NCBI RefSeq assembly: GCF_002435945.1
Contig: NZ_DIXC01000047.1
Span: forward strand, 1 to 37,061
DNA length: 37,061 nucleotides
Source: Mesotoga sp. UBA6090
Lineage (GTDB): Bacteria > Thermotogota > Thermotogae > Petrotogales > Kosmotogaceae
Reading direction: 5' to 3'
The notes below the pieces were generated by a model that saw only the letters and a list, made by a program, of their open reading frames with translations, made no database searches and was not told where the DNA came from. Positions 16,823-25,452 of this stretch are shown in pieces. The first letter of the stretch is position 1. Each line of letters opens with the position of its first letter. Both the position numbers and the translations under genes were made by a program.

Positions 16823-16844
16823 CTTCAGAGACCGATGATACAAT
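16816..16844 (+). promoter_or_regulatory. Promoter of the mur operon
   Basis: TTGTCA (16816-16821), 17-base spacer, TACAAT (16839-16844) preceded by TG as an extended -10. The start point would be about 20 bases before the murE ATG. It shares the heptamer TTGTCAA with the divergent hrcA promoter. Confidence 0.8.
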
Positions 16845-16870
16845 CAATAAGAGCGAAAGGGGTGTGATCA

Positions 16871-18367
16871 ATGAGGTTATCTCAGGTCATAGAACTCCTC
16901 GGCAACAGTGTTCTTCAGGTGGTGAATCCCGGCAACATCGATCCGGAATTTGATCATATTGAGAGTGACTCAAGGGTTCTTAGAGAGAAAAACCTCTTCA
17001 TATGCATCAAGGGCACTAGTTTCGATTCACATCTGATTGCGAGGGAACTTCAGAGAAAGGGTGCAGTCGCTTTGATAGCTGAAATGCCGATAGAAGACGA
17101 GGAAGTGAGTGTTCCTGTTGTTTATGTGAAGAGTTCTCGTTTTGTTGAGGCATTGCTTACCATGGAAGAGTACAGCCATCCTTACAGAAAGCTAACCACT
17201 ATCGGTGTAACAGGCACAAATGGGAAGACAACCATCACGACCCTGATCTACCATGTTCTCTCTTCGTTTGAGAGAAAGGCATCATTGATAGGCACGGTGA
17301 GAAATGTTGTGGGTGAGCGTATTTACTCGAACCCGAAGAACACAACTCCCGGACCAGTTGAACTGGCGAAACTTCTTCAACTTTCGGCAAAGATGAAGAG
17401 CGAGTATTTTATTATGGAGGTCTCTTCTCACTCGCTTTCAATGAACAGGGTAGAGGGAATGCGCTTTGATGTTGGAATAATCAGCAACGTGACCAGAGAT
17501 CACCTTGATTTTCATCCCACCTTCGACGACTACTACAGATCTAAAATGAGGATGTTCTCTTTGTTGAAGTCAAATGGAATCGCCATAGTAAATGGGGACA
17601 AAGTGAACATTGCAGACATTCACATCGCTAGAAATAGAATCACTACGTACGGTTTTGGCGATGAATCGGATTACAGGATCGAGAATCTGGACATTTCCCG
17701 AACGGGAATGGATTTCACGATACAGACTCCTTACGGCTCCTCGCACAGGATCTATTCGAGATTGATCGGGGAACACAATGCCTATAACATTGCGGCCGCC
17801 ATTGCCGCTCTCAATTCACTTAATTACGACCTCGATCACATAGCCAAAGCGATCTCCGCATTTGGCGGCGTCCCCGGAAGATTCGAGTTTGTCGAGGAAG
17901 CAACAAAATACGGCTTCGATGTTGTAATTGACTTCGCACACACACCAGACGCTATGGAGAAACTCCTGAAGACGGCAAGGAGGCTGACTCCGGGAAGGTT
18001 GATTCTTGTCTTTGGAGCCGGTGGTTCGGCCGACAAAGGAAAGCGGCCGTTGATGGCAGAGGTCTCTTCGAAATTCAGTGACGTAGTTATTCTCACTTCC
18101 GACGATCCTAAGTTTGATGACCCTGTAGAAATTCTCCAGGATCTTGAAAGCGGCGTGGACAAGTTCAAGCCGTATCTGGTCATTCCCGACAGACGGGAGG
18201 CAATATCGGTTGCGCTTACGCTGGCGAACCGCCAGGATATGGTTTTGATAGCCGGACGCGGCCATGAAGACTTTCAGATTCTACGCGACAGAAAGATTCC
18301 CTTCAACGATAAACTTGTAGTGAAGGACATACTGGAGAGCAAGTTCCGGAGGCACATCAAGAAGTGA
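16871..18367 (+). CDS. murE: UDP-MurNAc-tripeptide synthetase MurE
   Basis: Cytoplasmic ATP-dependent ligase adding the third, diamino amino acid to UDP-MurNAc-L-Ala-D-Glu. Visible are the N-terminal UDP-binding region (DSRVLREKNLFICIKG), the ATP loop GVTGTNGKTTITTL near residues 115-128, the SSHSLSMNRVEGM segment, the HTPDAMEKLL motif and GRGHEDFQ near the end. At residues 411-414, where meso-DAP enzymes carry DNPR, this protein has DDPK, so DAP should not be assumed; Thermotoga maritima MurE, which adds lysine, also lacks DNPR. ATG with AAAGGGG upstream. First gene of a seven-gene operon; the stop overlaps the murF GTG. Confidence 0.96.
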   Translation: MRLSQVIELLGNSVLQVVNPGNIDPEFDHIESDSRVLREKNLFICIKGTSFDSHLIARELQRKGAVALIAEMPIEDEEVSVPVVYVKSSRFVEALLTMEEYSHPYRKLTTIGVTGTNGKTTITTLIYHVLSSFERKASLIGTVRNVVGERIYSNPKNTTPGPVELAKLLQLSAKMKSEYFIMEVSSHSLSMNRVEGMRFDVGIISNVTRDHLDFHPTFDDYYRSKMRMFSLLKSNGIAIVNGDKVNIADIHIARNRITTYGFGDESDYRIENLDISRTGMDFTIQTPYGSSHRIYSRLIGEHNAYNIAAAIAALNSLNYDLDHIAKAISAFGGVPGRFEFVEEATKYGFDVVIDFAHTPDAMEKLLKTARRLTPGRLILVFGAGGSADKGKRPLMAEVSSKFSDVVILTSDDPKFDDPVEILQDLESGVDKFKPYLVIPDRREAISVALTLANRQDMVLIAGRGHEDFQILRDRKIPFNDKLVVKDILESKFRRHIKK

Positions 18368-19689
18368 CATCGAAATCGGCGGTTGAAGAATTTTTGATTC
18401 AAACGGAAGAACGGCGGATAGCATTAGATTCAAGAAGAGTGTCGGACGGTGATGTCTTTGTGGGACTGGAGGGCGAACGGGTCGACGGCAACGACTTCGT
18501 TGACGAAGCCCTCTCGGCAGGAGCTTCTCTGGTTTTTTCGAACAGATCATCTGCGAACAGTAGAGTAATAACGGTTGACGATACGAAAGAACTGTTGATG
18601 GAAGCGGCAAGAGCAATTCTGTTTCGTTCAAACCTCAAGAGCAGGATCGGAATAACGGGTTCTAACGGGAAAACCACAACGAAGGAGATAACGTCGTACC
18701 TTCTTTCGAGACTTGGAAAGACCTTCAAAACGGCCGGCAATTTGAACACTGAAATAGGTCTGCCTTTGTCGCTGCTCGAAAACAGGAGGGAGCTTCTCTC
18801 ATCTCACTACGGAGTCTTCGAATTTGGAACAAGTGCAAAGGGGGATATAAAGAGACTTGTCGATCTGGTGGAGCCCGATCTCTGCGTACTTCTAAACGTT
18901 GGGACAGCTCATGTAGGGAACTTCAAGCACCCGAAAGAACTGCTGCTGGAGAAGCTCTCGATATTCGACTCGAGCAGGCTTACCAAGGCAATACTGGGAG
19001 GGTGTGATGAAAGGCTTAGAGAGTTTGCTGCCGCCCTGTCGGTGGAAACACGCCTCTTTGGAAGAGACAACTCCGACTTTTCCATAATTGATTTCTCATA
19101 CGACGGGTGCGACACGATGCTACACTTCGACTGTCAAGGCGATCGTTTTGCCAGGTTAAGAGGCATTTGGAGCTACGGCCAGCTTATGGATCTCGGTGCC
19201 GCCTATCTTGTGGCACTGTTTGAGGGCCTCCCCGAGCCTTCTATCTTCCTTAATGCCTTCAAACTGCCCTTCAAGGACAGATTTGCTGTCGTAAGCCTCC
19301 ATGGGATCACCTTGATAAGTGATTTCTACAACAGCAGCCTCGAATCCTGGGAATCGGCAATGGTATCAATAGAGAAACTCAAGCACTCCAGAAAAATCGC
19401 AGTTGCAGGTTCAATACTTGAGCAGGGGGAAGAGGAGACGCATACTCACGTAAAACTTGGAAAACTCTTGAAGAGTTTCGACAAAACGGTCCTGTTCAAC
19501 CAGGACAAAGCAATTGAAGCTGCTTCAAAGAATATGGAACCTTCCCTGGTCAGCAGCGAAATTGGAGAAGTGGCTTCCTGGCTCCAAAGAAACGTAATGC
19601 CCGGAGACCTGGTCTTCTTCAAAGCCTCCAGAGCTGTCGCTCTTGAGAGAGTTTACGAATCTTTTCTGGAGCTGATTAGAAATGCATAG
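18364..19689 (+). CDS. murF: UDP-MurNAc-tripeptide:D-Ala-D-Ala ligase MurF
   Basis: Adds D-Ala-D-Ala to the tripeptide precursor. At 441 residues it has normal length. Seen are DSRRVSDGDVFVGLEGERVDG near the N-terminus, the P-loop GITGSNGKTTTKEITSYLL at about 97-115, EFGTSAKGDIKRL, the NVGTAHVGNF motif of the central domain and the DFYNSSLESWESAM segment (usual family motif DxYNANP, here DFYNSS, a mild divergence). The GTG start lies in the murE stop (GTGA overlap), and the 3' end overlaps mraY by 8 bases. Confidence 0.95.
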   Translation: MTSKSAVEEFLIQTEERRIALDSRRVSDGDVFVGLEGERVDGNDFVDEALSAGASLVFSNRSSANSRVITVDDTKELLMEAARAILFRSNLKSRIGITGSNGKTTTKEITSYLLSRLGKTFKTAGNLNTEIGLPLSLLENRRELLSSHYGVFEFGTSAKGDIKRLVDLVEPDLCVLLNVGTAHVGNFKHPKELLLEKLSIFDSSRLTKAILGGCDERLREFAAALSVETRLFGRDNSDFSIIDFSYDGCDTMLHFDCQGDRFARLRGIWSYGQLMDLGAAYLVALFEGLPEPSIFLNAFKLPFKDRFAVVSLHGITLISDFYNSSLESWESAMVSIEKLKHSRKIAVAGSILEQGEEETHTHVKLGKLLKSFDKTVLFNQDKAIEAASKNMEPSLVSSEIGEVASWLQRNVMPGDLVFFKASRAVALERVYESFLELIRNA

Positions 19690-20608
19690 AGAAGCCCTCT
19701 CCTTTCTTCTGGCGTTCCTGTTGAGCGCACTTGCCATCGAACCCTTCAAAAGATATCAGAGAAGAAAGAAGATCGGTCAGTATATTCGAGAGGAAGGGCC
19801 GGATCTCCACAATTACAAAACCGGAACGCCTACCGCGGCGGGGATCATTTTTCTTCCGATTGCGCTTGCTGTAGCCTTGATCTTTGCCTTCAGTGTCGAG
19901 ATCTTGATCGTGATACTCTCCGGCGTACTCTTTGGCATTATAGGACTTGTAGACGACATTTCAAAGATCGTTAAGAAGAACGCGTCGGGCCTGAGCGGCA
20001 GAAAGAAACTGATGCTGCAGTTGTTGTCTGCCTCGATAATTGTCTTTCTCATTCAGCTTGTCAATCCGCACACTCATATAGTGATTCCCCTTATAGGGAA
20101 GATCGACTTCGGTTTTGCCTACTATCCGATCTCGGCAGTAATAATTGCTGGAATGAGCAACGCAGTGAACCTCTCGGATGGAGTTGACGGACTGGCAGGT
20201 TCGATGTACATTTTCTCGCTGGCTCCGATGCTTATGCTTCCGGCTTGGCAGAACGGAATAATCGCACCAATTTGCGGTGCTCTCGCCGGGTTTCTATGGC
20301 ACAACTGGTTTCCAGCCACTGTTTTTATGGGAGATACCGGATCGATCGGACTGGGTGGAATGATCGCTGTTATGTTTTCCGTGGACGGCCGAGAGGGCTA
20401 TCTCCTCTTCTTCGGTATGATGTTCCTTGTCGAGATGTTCAGCGTCATCATCCAAGTCTTTTCCTTCAAAACCTTTGGGAAGAGGGTGTTCAAGATGTCT
20501 CCCATACATCATCACTTTGAACTTTCAAATTGGAAAGAAAGTAAAATCGCCTTCAGATTTTCGTTGATCGCTTTCATTGGAGCAGTCTTTGGACTGCTCA
20601 CCTGGTAG
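19682..20608 (+). CDS. mraY: Phospho-MurNAc-pentapeptide transferase MraY
   Basis: Integral membrane enzyme that attaches the UDP-MurNAc-pentapeptide to undecaprenyl phosphate to form lipid I. It is short (308 residues) for a family often of 320-360. Motifs: IREEGPDLHNYKTGTPTAAG at 35-54, VDDISKIVKK with the conserved aspartates, NLSDGVDGLAG, VFMGDTGSIGLGG and the SPIHHHFEL histidine motif. About ten hydrophobic helices can be traced. It overlaps murF by 8 bases and abuts murD. Confidence 0.96.
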   Translation: MHREALSFLLAFLLSALAIEPFKRYQRRKKIGQYIREEGPDLHNYKTGTPTAAGIIFLPIALAVALIFAFSVEILIVILSGVLFGIIGLVDDISKIVKKNASGLSGRKKLMLQLLSASIIVFLIQLVNPHTHIVIPLIGKIDFGFAYYPISAVIIAGMSNAVNLSDGVDGLAGSMYIFSLAPMLMLPAWQNGIIAPICGALAGFLWHNWFPATVFMGDTGSIGLGGMIAVMFSVDGREGYLLFFGMMFLVEMFSVIIQVFSFKTFGKRVFKMSPIHHHFELSNWKESKIAFRFSLIAFIGAVFGLLTW

Positions 20609-21943
20609 GTGCGTATGATGCTGAAAGGGAAGATCGGGTTCGTGGGATTCGGGATATCTAATCAAGAACTCCTAACTACGTTCGTTGAAGAAAGGAGTCC
20701 ACTATCTCTGTTTGTTTCCGACAGCGGCGCTATAGCAGAAGAAGCAAAGACGCTCATGAAAGAGCATTCTATAGAATTTGAAGAAAATGGACATACCGAT
20801 AAGCTGTTTGGCTGCGATTCTTTCGTCGTTTCACCCGGGGTTTCGCCTTTTTCCGAAGTGGGCAGTAGAATAATCGATTCGGGCAAGTACTTTACGACCG
20901 AGCTTGAAGTCTCTCTCGACAGATTGTGGTCAAAGCCCAGGGGAACCGTGATAGGTGTGACCGGAACAAACGGAAAATCGACAACCGTAACGATGTTGAA
21001 CCACATCATCTCCGGAAAGAGGCGAAAGGTCTTTCAGGGAGGAAATCTGGGAGATCCTCTTGCGGGTGTCGCAGGCGAAGACTTCGATTACTACGTCCTC
21101 GAAGTCAGTTCCTTTCAGCTTCGGTGGTTTGCAGAGGAGCAAAAGCGTTTTCATCTCTCTGCGATCATTAATCTGGGAGAAGATCACCTCGACTATCATA
21201 AGAGCCTCGACGACTACTTCAGATCCAAGCTCCGGCTGGCAAAAATGACAGAAGGAATGACTCTTCTGCCAGAGGGGATTCTTGAGAGTCATAAAGAGTT
21301 TCTAGCCGGCTGCAGACTTCGTCTCTTTTCGATGTCGGACACGGGAGACTATACTTTCGACAGGGAATACTTGAGAATTTCCGGTGTAAAGTTCAAGACG
21401 GCAGATCTCCCATACGCCGGTCTACATAACTTCGAGAATACACTGGTAGTTCTGATGATCTCACAACTCATCGGCCTTTCGGCCGAAGATGTCTTCCAAG
21501 AGCTGAGAAGCTACTCTTTTCTCTCCCACAGGCTGCAGCTAGTAAGAGAGCTTGAAGGAGTGAAGTACTACGACGATTCGAAGGCGACCAACGCCCACGC
21601 AGTCAGCGCCGCTCTTAGAAATTTCGAACCGTCGAAGACAATTCTGATTCTCGGAGGCCAGGAGAAGGATGAGACATACGTCGAGTTGATCGAACAGCTA
21701 GGTCAACTGAAACACCTTGTCATGATGGGAACATCAATGAAGACTTTATCTGCTAAACTTCAGATGAGGGGAATACGCTTTTCTAATGCAGGGAATATGG
21801 CAGACGCAGTGTCCTTAAGCAAGAGGCTCGCCCAAGACGGCGACTGCGTAGTTCTGAGCCCGGGAGGGTCGAGCTTCGATCTTTACAGGAACTACGGAGA
21901 GAGAGGAAATCATTTCAGAGAGATAGTAAACGCATTGGAGTGA
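20609..21943 (+). CDS. murD: UDP-MurNAc-L-alanine:D-glutamate ligase MurD
   Basis: Adds D-glutamate to UDP-MurNAc-L-Ala. At 444 residues, it has an N-terminal UDP domain (KIGFVGFGISNQELL), VVSPGVSPFSEVG, the ATP loop GVTGTNGKSTTVTMLNHI at about 111-128, LEVSSFQL, LGEDHLDYHKSLDDYFRSKLR, and C-terminal YDDSKATNAHAVSAAL and LSPGGSSFDLYRNYGERG. The given start is the GTG adjacent to the mraY stop; ATG at 20615 or 20618 is just as likely, since the nearest AGGTG precedes 20618 by 6 bases. Confidence 0.95.
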   Translation: MRMMLKGKIGFVGFGISNQELLTTFVEERSPLSLFVSDSGAIAEEAKTLMKEHSIEFEENGHTDKLFGCDSFVVSPGVSPFSEVGSRIIDSGKYFTTELEVSLDRLWSKPRGTVIGVTGTNGKSTTVTMLNHIISGKRRKVFQGGNLGDPLAGVAGEDFDYYVLEVSSFQLRWFAEEQKRFHLSAIINLGEDHLDYHKSLDDYFRSKLRLAKMTEGMTLLPEGILESHKEFLAGCRLRLFSMSDTGDYTFDREYLRISGVKFKTADLPYAGLHNFENTLVVLMISQLIGLSAEDVFQELRSYSFLSHRLQLVRELEGVKYYDDSKATNAHAVSAALRNFEPSKTILILGGQEKDETYVELIEQLGQLKHLVMMGTSMKTLSAKLQMRGIRFSNAGNMADAVSLSKRLAQDGDCVVLSPGGSSFDLYRNYGERGNHFREIVNALE

Positions 21944-21945
21944 TC

Positions 21946-23055
21946 ATGAAGAGAACATACCTAATGCTGGCGCTGTACTCAAGTGTCTTCATTATATTTG
22001 GACTAGTATTCATTTACAGCGCCGGAATAAGCATGGAGGCGAGGCATCCCGGAGTGACTGCTTCTGAGTTTCTTGAGAGGCAGCTGATTGCCTTTGCTAT
22101 AGGACTCGCAGGTGCTCTGATGATTATATATATGAAGGGCTCCTGGCACTTCAAGAGAGCCTTCACGGTCTATTATCCACTTACGCTAATACTGCTTGTC
22201 AGCGTTCTCTTCTTTGCGGACAGAGGTGGTTCACACAGGTGGATAGATATCGGAAGCTTCACTCTCCAGATTTCGGAGTTTGCAAAGATCTCCCTGTTGA
22301 TCGTGCTCGCTAAATACTTCGGAGGACTTAAGAAGAGGAATTTTCTTACCACTTTTCTGATTCCGCTGGGAATTCTTGCTCCACTTGCAATGCTCGTGTT
22401 CATCGAACCGGACCTTTCGACCACGGGCATCATGGTTGCGATCACATTTGTAATGATGATAATCGGCGGCATCAAGATGCAATATATAGGTCTTGCGTTG
22501 ATCTTCGTGGTTGTTCTGCTTCTTGTTCTCTACAGCGGCGGATTCATAGAAGAATACCAGATTCAGAGAATAACTTCCTTTTTGTCCTCCTTTACAGGCG
22601 AGGAACATGAACAGGTTTCATACTCGCTCATGGCCATCTCTTCCGGTGGCCTCACAGGTAAGGGTCTGGGAATGGGACTGGTCAAGTACTACCTTCCGGT
22701 TAGTTATTCCGACTTCATATTTGCTGTCATAGGAGAGGAGCTCGGCCTGGTTGGCCTGCTTGTGTTGATGCTTGCATATGTGGGCTTCATAAGGGAGCTC
22801 ATCGACGCTGGTCTGAGGGGCTCGACCACTCTCGAAGGCAAACTCTATATAGTCGGATTCGCTCTTTACATAATGATCCAGGCAACTATCAACATAGCGG
22901 TCAATCTCGGGCTTTTCCCGGCGACCGGTGTCACCCTGCCATTTGTAAGCTACGGCGGTTCTTCGATAATGTCCTTGATGATCGGCTACGGCCTGGTCTT
23001 CTCCATACTTATCGAATCGGAAGAAGAAAAGGCAAAAGAAAATGCAGAAGCTTAA
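21946..23055 (+). CDS. ftsW: SEDS-family peptidoglycan glycosyltransferase FtsW
   Basis: Multi-pass membrane polymerase that extends glycan strands from lipid II, for division (FtsW) or elongation (RodA). About ten hydrophobic helices are visible in 369 residues. SEDS signatures are RQLIAFAIG, GSHRWIDIGSFTLQISEFAK, EPDLSTTGIM, GLTGKGLGMG, IFAVIGEELGLVG and the C-terminal NLGLFPATGVTLPFVSYGGSS. I chose ATG 21946, which has GGAG 6 bases upstream; a GTG at 21940 inside the murD stop is the alternative. Position between murD and murG, as in many dcw clusters, favours FtsW over RodA. Its 3' end overlaps murG by 14 bases. Confidence 0.93.
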   Translation: MKRTYLMLALYSSVFIIFGLVFIYSAGISMEARHPGVTASEFLERQLIAFAIGLAGALMIIYMKGSWHFKRAFTVYYPLTLILLVSVLFFADRGGSHRWIDIGSFTLQISEFAKISLLIVLAKYFGGLKKRNFLTTFLIPLGILAPLAMLVFIEPDLSTTGIMVAITFVMMIIGGIKMQYIGLALIFVVVLLLVLYSGGFIEEYQIQRITSFLSSFTGEEHEQVSYSLMAISSGGLTGKGLGMGLVKYYLPVSYSDFIFAVIGEELGLVGLLVLMLAYVGFIRELIDAGLRGSTTLEGKLYIVGFALYIMIQATINIAVNLGLFPATGVTLPFVSYGGSSIMSLMIGYGLVFSILIESEEEKAKENAEA

Positions 23056-24112
23056 GGTAGCCTTTTGTGGAGGTGGAACCGGTGGTCATTACTATCCTGC
23101 CGTTGCGATCCTGCAGGAGCTAAAAAGGTTTGGGGAAATCGATCTTCTGTACTTCACTGTCTCTGGAAAGATAGATGACAGGAGCCTCGGAAAAGACTTC
23201 CCCGAGGCAAAGAGAGTCCCTCTGGAGCTGACGGGTCTTAAGAGGCCTCTCTACAGCCCGTCAAATGCGGGGATACTCTTTTCTCACTTAAAGACCGAGA
23301 GATCGGTAAGGGAACGCCTGGCCGAATTCTCACCCGATTTCCTGTTTTCGACGGGAGGCTACGTCTCCTATCCCGTTGTCAAAGCCGCTCATAAACTAGG
23401 GATACCGGTGTACATTCACGAACAGAACTCAGTAGTGGGAATAGCAAACAAGAGTCTTGCGAGGCATGCAAGGCTCTTCTTCATATCATTCGAGGAGAGC
23501 CGTAGTAACCTCGAAATCCCGGCAGAAAGGATCATCTTCTCGGGTAACCCGGTGAGAGAGGCAAAATCAACGAAGAGCGAAGTAATGAAAAGATTTAACC
23601 TCGCAGAGGAAAGTCCTTTCATTGTCGTGCTGGGTGGAAGTCTTGGATCGGAAGTGATAAATAGCGCTCTAGAAAGGTTCTACAGCGAACTTGAAATGAG
23701 CCGTGACAGGTTAACTTTCCTCCATTCTACAGGTGACGATAACTGGGCCCTCTCTCTTGATCGATTCTCATTTGTTCGCTCTTTTTCTTATATAGAGGAC
23801 CTCACAGACGCAATAGCCTGTGCCGATCTTGTCGTGTCAAGAGGAGGAGCAACTACTATCGCAGAGCTACAGTATTTTGGAAGAAAGGGTATAATAATAC
23901 CGTGGCCCGGCGCGGCGGAAAATCACCAATTTCATAACGCTCGCTCGCTGGAAAGAGTTGGGTTGGGTTATGTTATACTGGAAGAGAATTTGACCTCCAA
24001 AGCTTTGAGCATTGCAATAAGAGAAATGTTGCAAAGAGAGACCTGTTACAAACCTCCAAGAAGACCAGTTGAGATTATTTTGGATAATATACTCCGGGAG
24101 GAATCGATTTGA
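23042..24112 (+). CDS. murG: Lipid II synthase MurG (UDP-GlcNAc transferase)
   Basis: Peripheral membrane glycosyltransferase adding GlcNAc to lipid I. The 356-residue product has the glycine-rich N-terminal loop CGGGTGGHYYPAVAIL (residues 9-24), FSTGGYVSYPVVKAA, PVYIHEQNSVVGIANKSLA, SGNPVREA, a second glycine loop VLGGSLGSEVINSAL, and VVSRGGATTIAELQYFGRKGIIIPWPGAAENHQ for UDP-GlcNAc binding. Its ATG lies inside ftsW (14-base overlap) and the stop overlaps the murC TTG. Confidence 0.96.
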   Translation: MQKLKVAFCGGGTGGHYYPAVAILQELKRFGEIDLLYFTVSGKIDDRSLGKDFPEAKRVPLELTGLKRPLYSPSNAGILFSHLKTERSVRERLAEFSPDFLFSTGGYVSYPVVKAAHKLGIPVYIHEQNSVVGIANKSLARHARLFFISFEESRSNLEIPAERIIFSGNPVREAKSTKSEVMKRFNLAEESPFIVVLGGSLGSEVINSALERFYSELEMSRDRLTFLHSTGDDNWALSLDRFSFVRSFSYIEDLTDAIACADLVVSRGGATTIAELQYFGRKGIIIPWPGAAENHQFHNARSLERVGLGYVILEENLTSKALSIAIREMLQRETCYKPPRRPVEIILDNILREESI

Positions 24113-25452
24113 AATATCACTTTATTGGCATTGGCGGAATTGGTATGAGCGGTCTGGCAATGCACTTAGCATCTGAGGGTAACCAGGTTTACGGATCGAA
24201 TTACGAGGAAAACGAAAGGGTAGACTACCTTCGAGCAAAGGGCATAAATATCTTTATTGGCCATTCTTATGATAACTTCGAAAAACCCGACGTGGTGGTG
24301 AGAACTACTGCCATTAAACAGGGAAACCCGGAGCTTGTTAGGGCTCTTTCGGAAGGTGTACCTACAATATACAGAATGGAACTGCTCAAGAACCTTCTTT
24401 CGAGAAACACTTCTCTCTGTGTGACCGGAACCGATGGGAAGACAACCACTACAGCTATGATTTCGAAAATTCTTGTCGACTCCGGAAGAGATCCTACAGT
24501 TTTGCTTGGTGGAATAAATCCTCTCTTGAGCGACGGAAACTATAGAAAGGGCGAAGGCCTTATCGTAAGTGAGCTAGATGAGAGCGATGGTTTCTTTGCT
24601 TCATTTAAGCCCGACTATGCGATAATCACCAACGTACGGGGCGATCACCTCGAACACTACGATAACTCATTCAATAATCTCAAGAATCACTTCAAGTACT
24701 TCGCCAGAGGCGTCGGAAAGATGTTGGTTACGAATGCCGATGATGCTGTTTCAGAAAAGATTTTCAAGGGTACTCTCACCTTTGGAAGAGACAGAGGTGA
24801 TTACCGGTTCTCCGACAGAGCGACGGGAATTATGAATCAGACCTTCAGATGCTGGAAAGGAGATACCGATCTCGGTGTCTTCAAGCTCATGATCCCGGGG
24901 GAGTTCAACGCTTACAACGCTACTGCAGCCGTTGCTCTTACTCATGAAATGGGAGTCTCTATTGAATCGATAAGAAACTCCTTAGAGTCGTATAGGTCGG
25001 TTGACAGAAGATTCACTTTCAGAGGCATCGATGATTTCAGAAACCTCTTTTTCTTTGATGACTACGCTCATACTCCGGACGAAATAAGCTGTACCATTCG
25101 AGGCGCTCGCGAATTCTTCCCGGGGAAGAACGTTGTGGTGGTCTTTCAGCCGCACAGGTATTCGAGATTGGTCAGGGAAAATGGCCGCTTCGCGATGTCT
25201 CTTAAGGATGCGACCGAGGTCTGTGTATACAAGCTCTACGAGGCTTACGAAAAGGGGCAGTATGCAATCGACGAGACCGAGGTCTTGAAAGGTTTGAGTA
25301 GCTACGGTGTTCCGGCGGTACACGCCGTAAACTACTCTGAAATACTCGAATGGCTGGAGAAGAAAAGAGATGCCGTCATCCTCTTTCTCGGCGCAGGCGA
25401 CATCACCGAAGCCTCAAAAATGAGCGCCCTCAAACTTTGCGAAGCACATTAG
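24109..25452 (+). CDS. murC: UDP-MurNAc:L-alanine ligase MurC
   Basis: Adds the first amino acid to UDP-MurNAc. The 447-residue product begins KYHFIGIGGIGMSGLAMHLAS (UDP-binding glycine loop) and has VVRTTAIKQGNPE, the ATP loop CVTGTDGKTTTTAM at about 104-117 (Asp where many MurC have His), VSELDESDGFFASFKPDYAIITN, DDYAHTPDEI and FQPHRYSR. Start TTG 24109 has GGGAGG about 6 bases upstream and overlaps the murG stop. Last gene of the operon; its final 23 bases overlap the convergent radical SAM gene, leaving no room for a separate terminator. Confidence 0.95.
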   Translation: MKYHFIGIGGIGMSGLAMHLASEGNQVYGSNYEENERVDYLRAKGINIFIGHSYDNFEKPDVVVRTTAIKQGNPELVRALSEGVPTIYRMELLKNLLSRNTSLCVTGTDGKTTTTAMISKILVDSGRDPTVLLGGINPLLSDGNYRKGEGLIVSELDESDGFFASFKPDYAIITNVRGDHLEHYDNSFNNLKNHFKYFARGVGKMLVTNADDAVSEKIFKGTLTFGRDRGDYRFSDRATGIMNQTFRCWKGDTDLGVFKLMIPGEFNAYNATAAVALTHEMGVSIESIRNSLESYRSVDRRFTFRGIDDFRNLFFFDDYAHTPDEISCTIRGAREFFPGKNVVVVFQPHRYSRLVRENGRFAMSLKDATEVCVYKLYEAYEKGQYAIDETEVLKGLSSYGVPAVHAVNYSEILEWLEKKRDAVILFLGAGDITEASKMSALKLCEAH

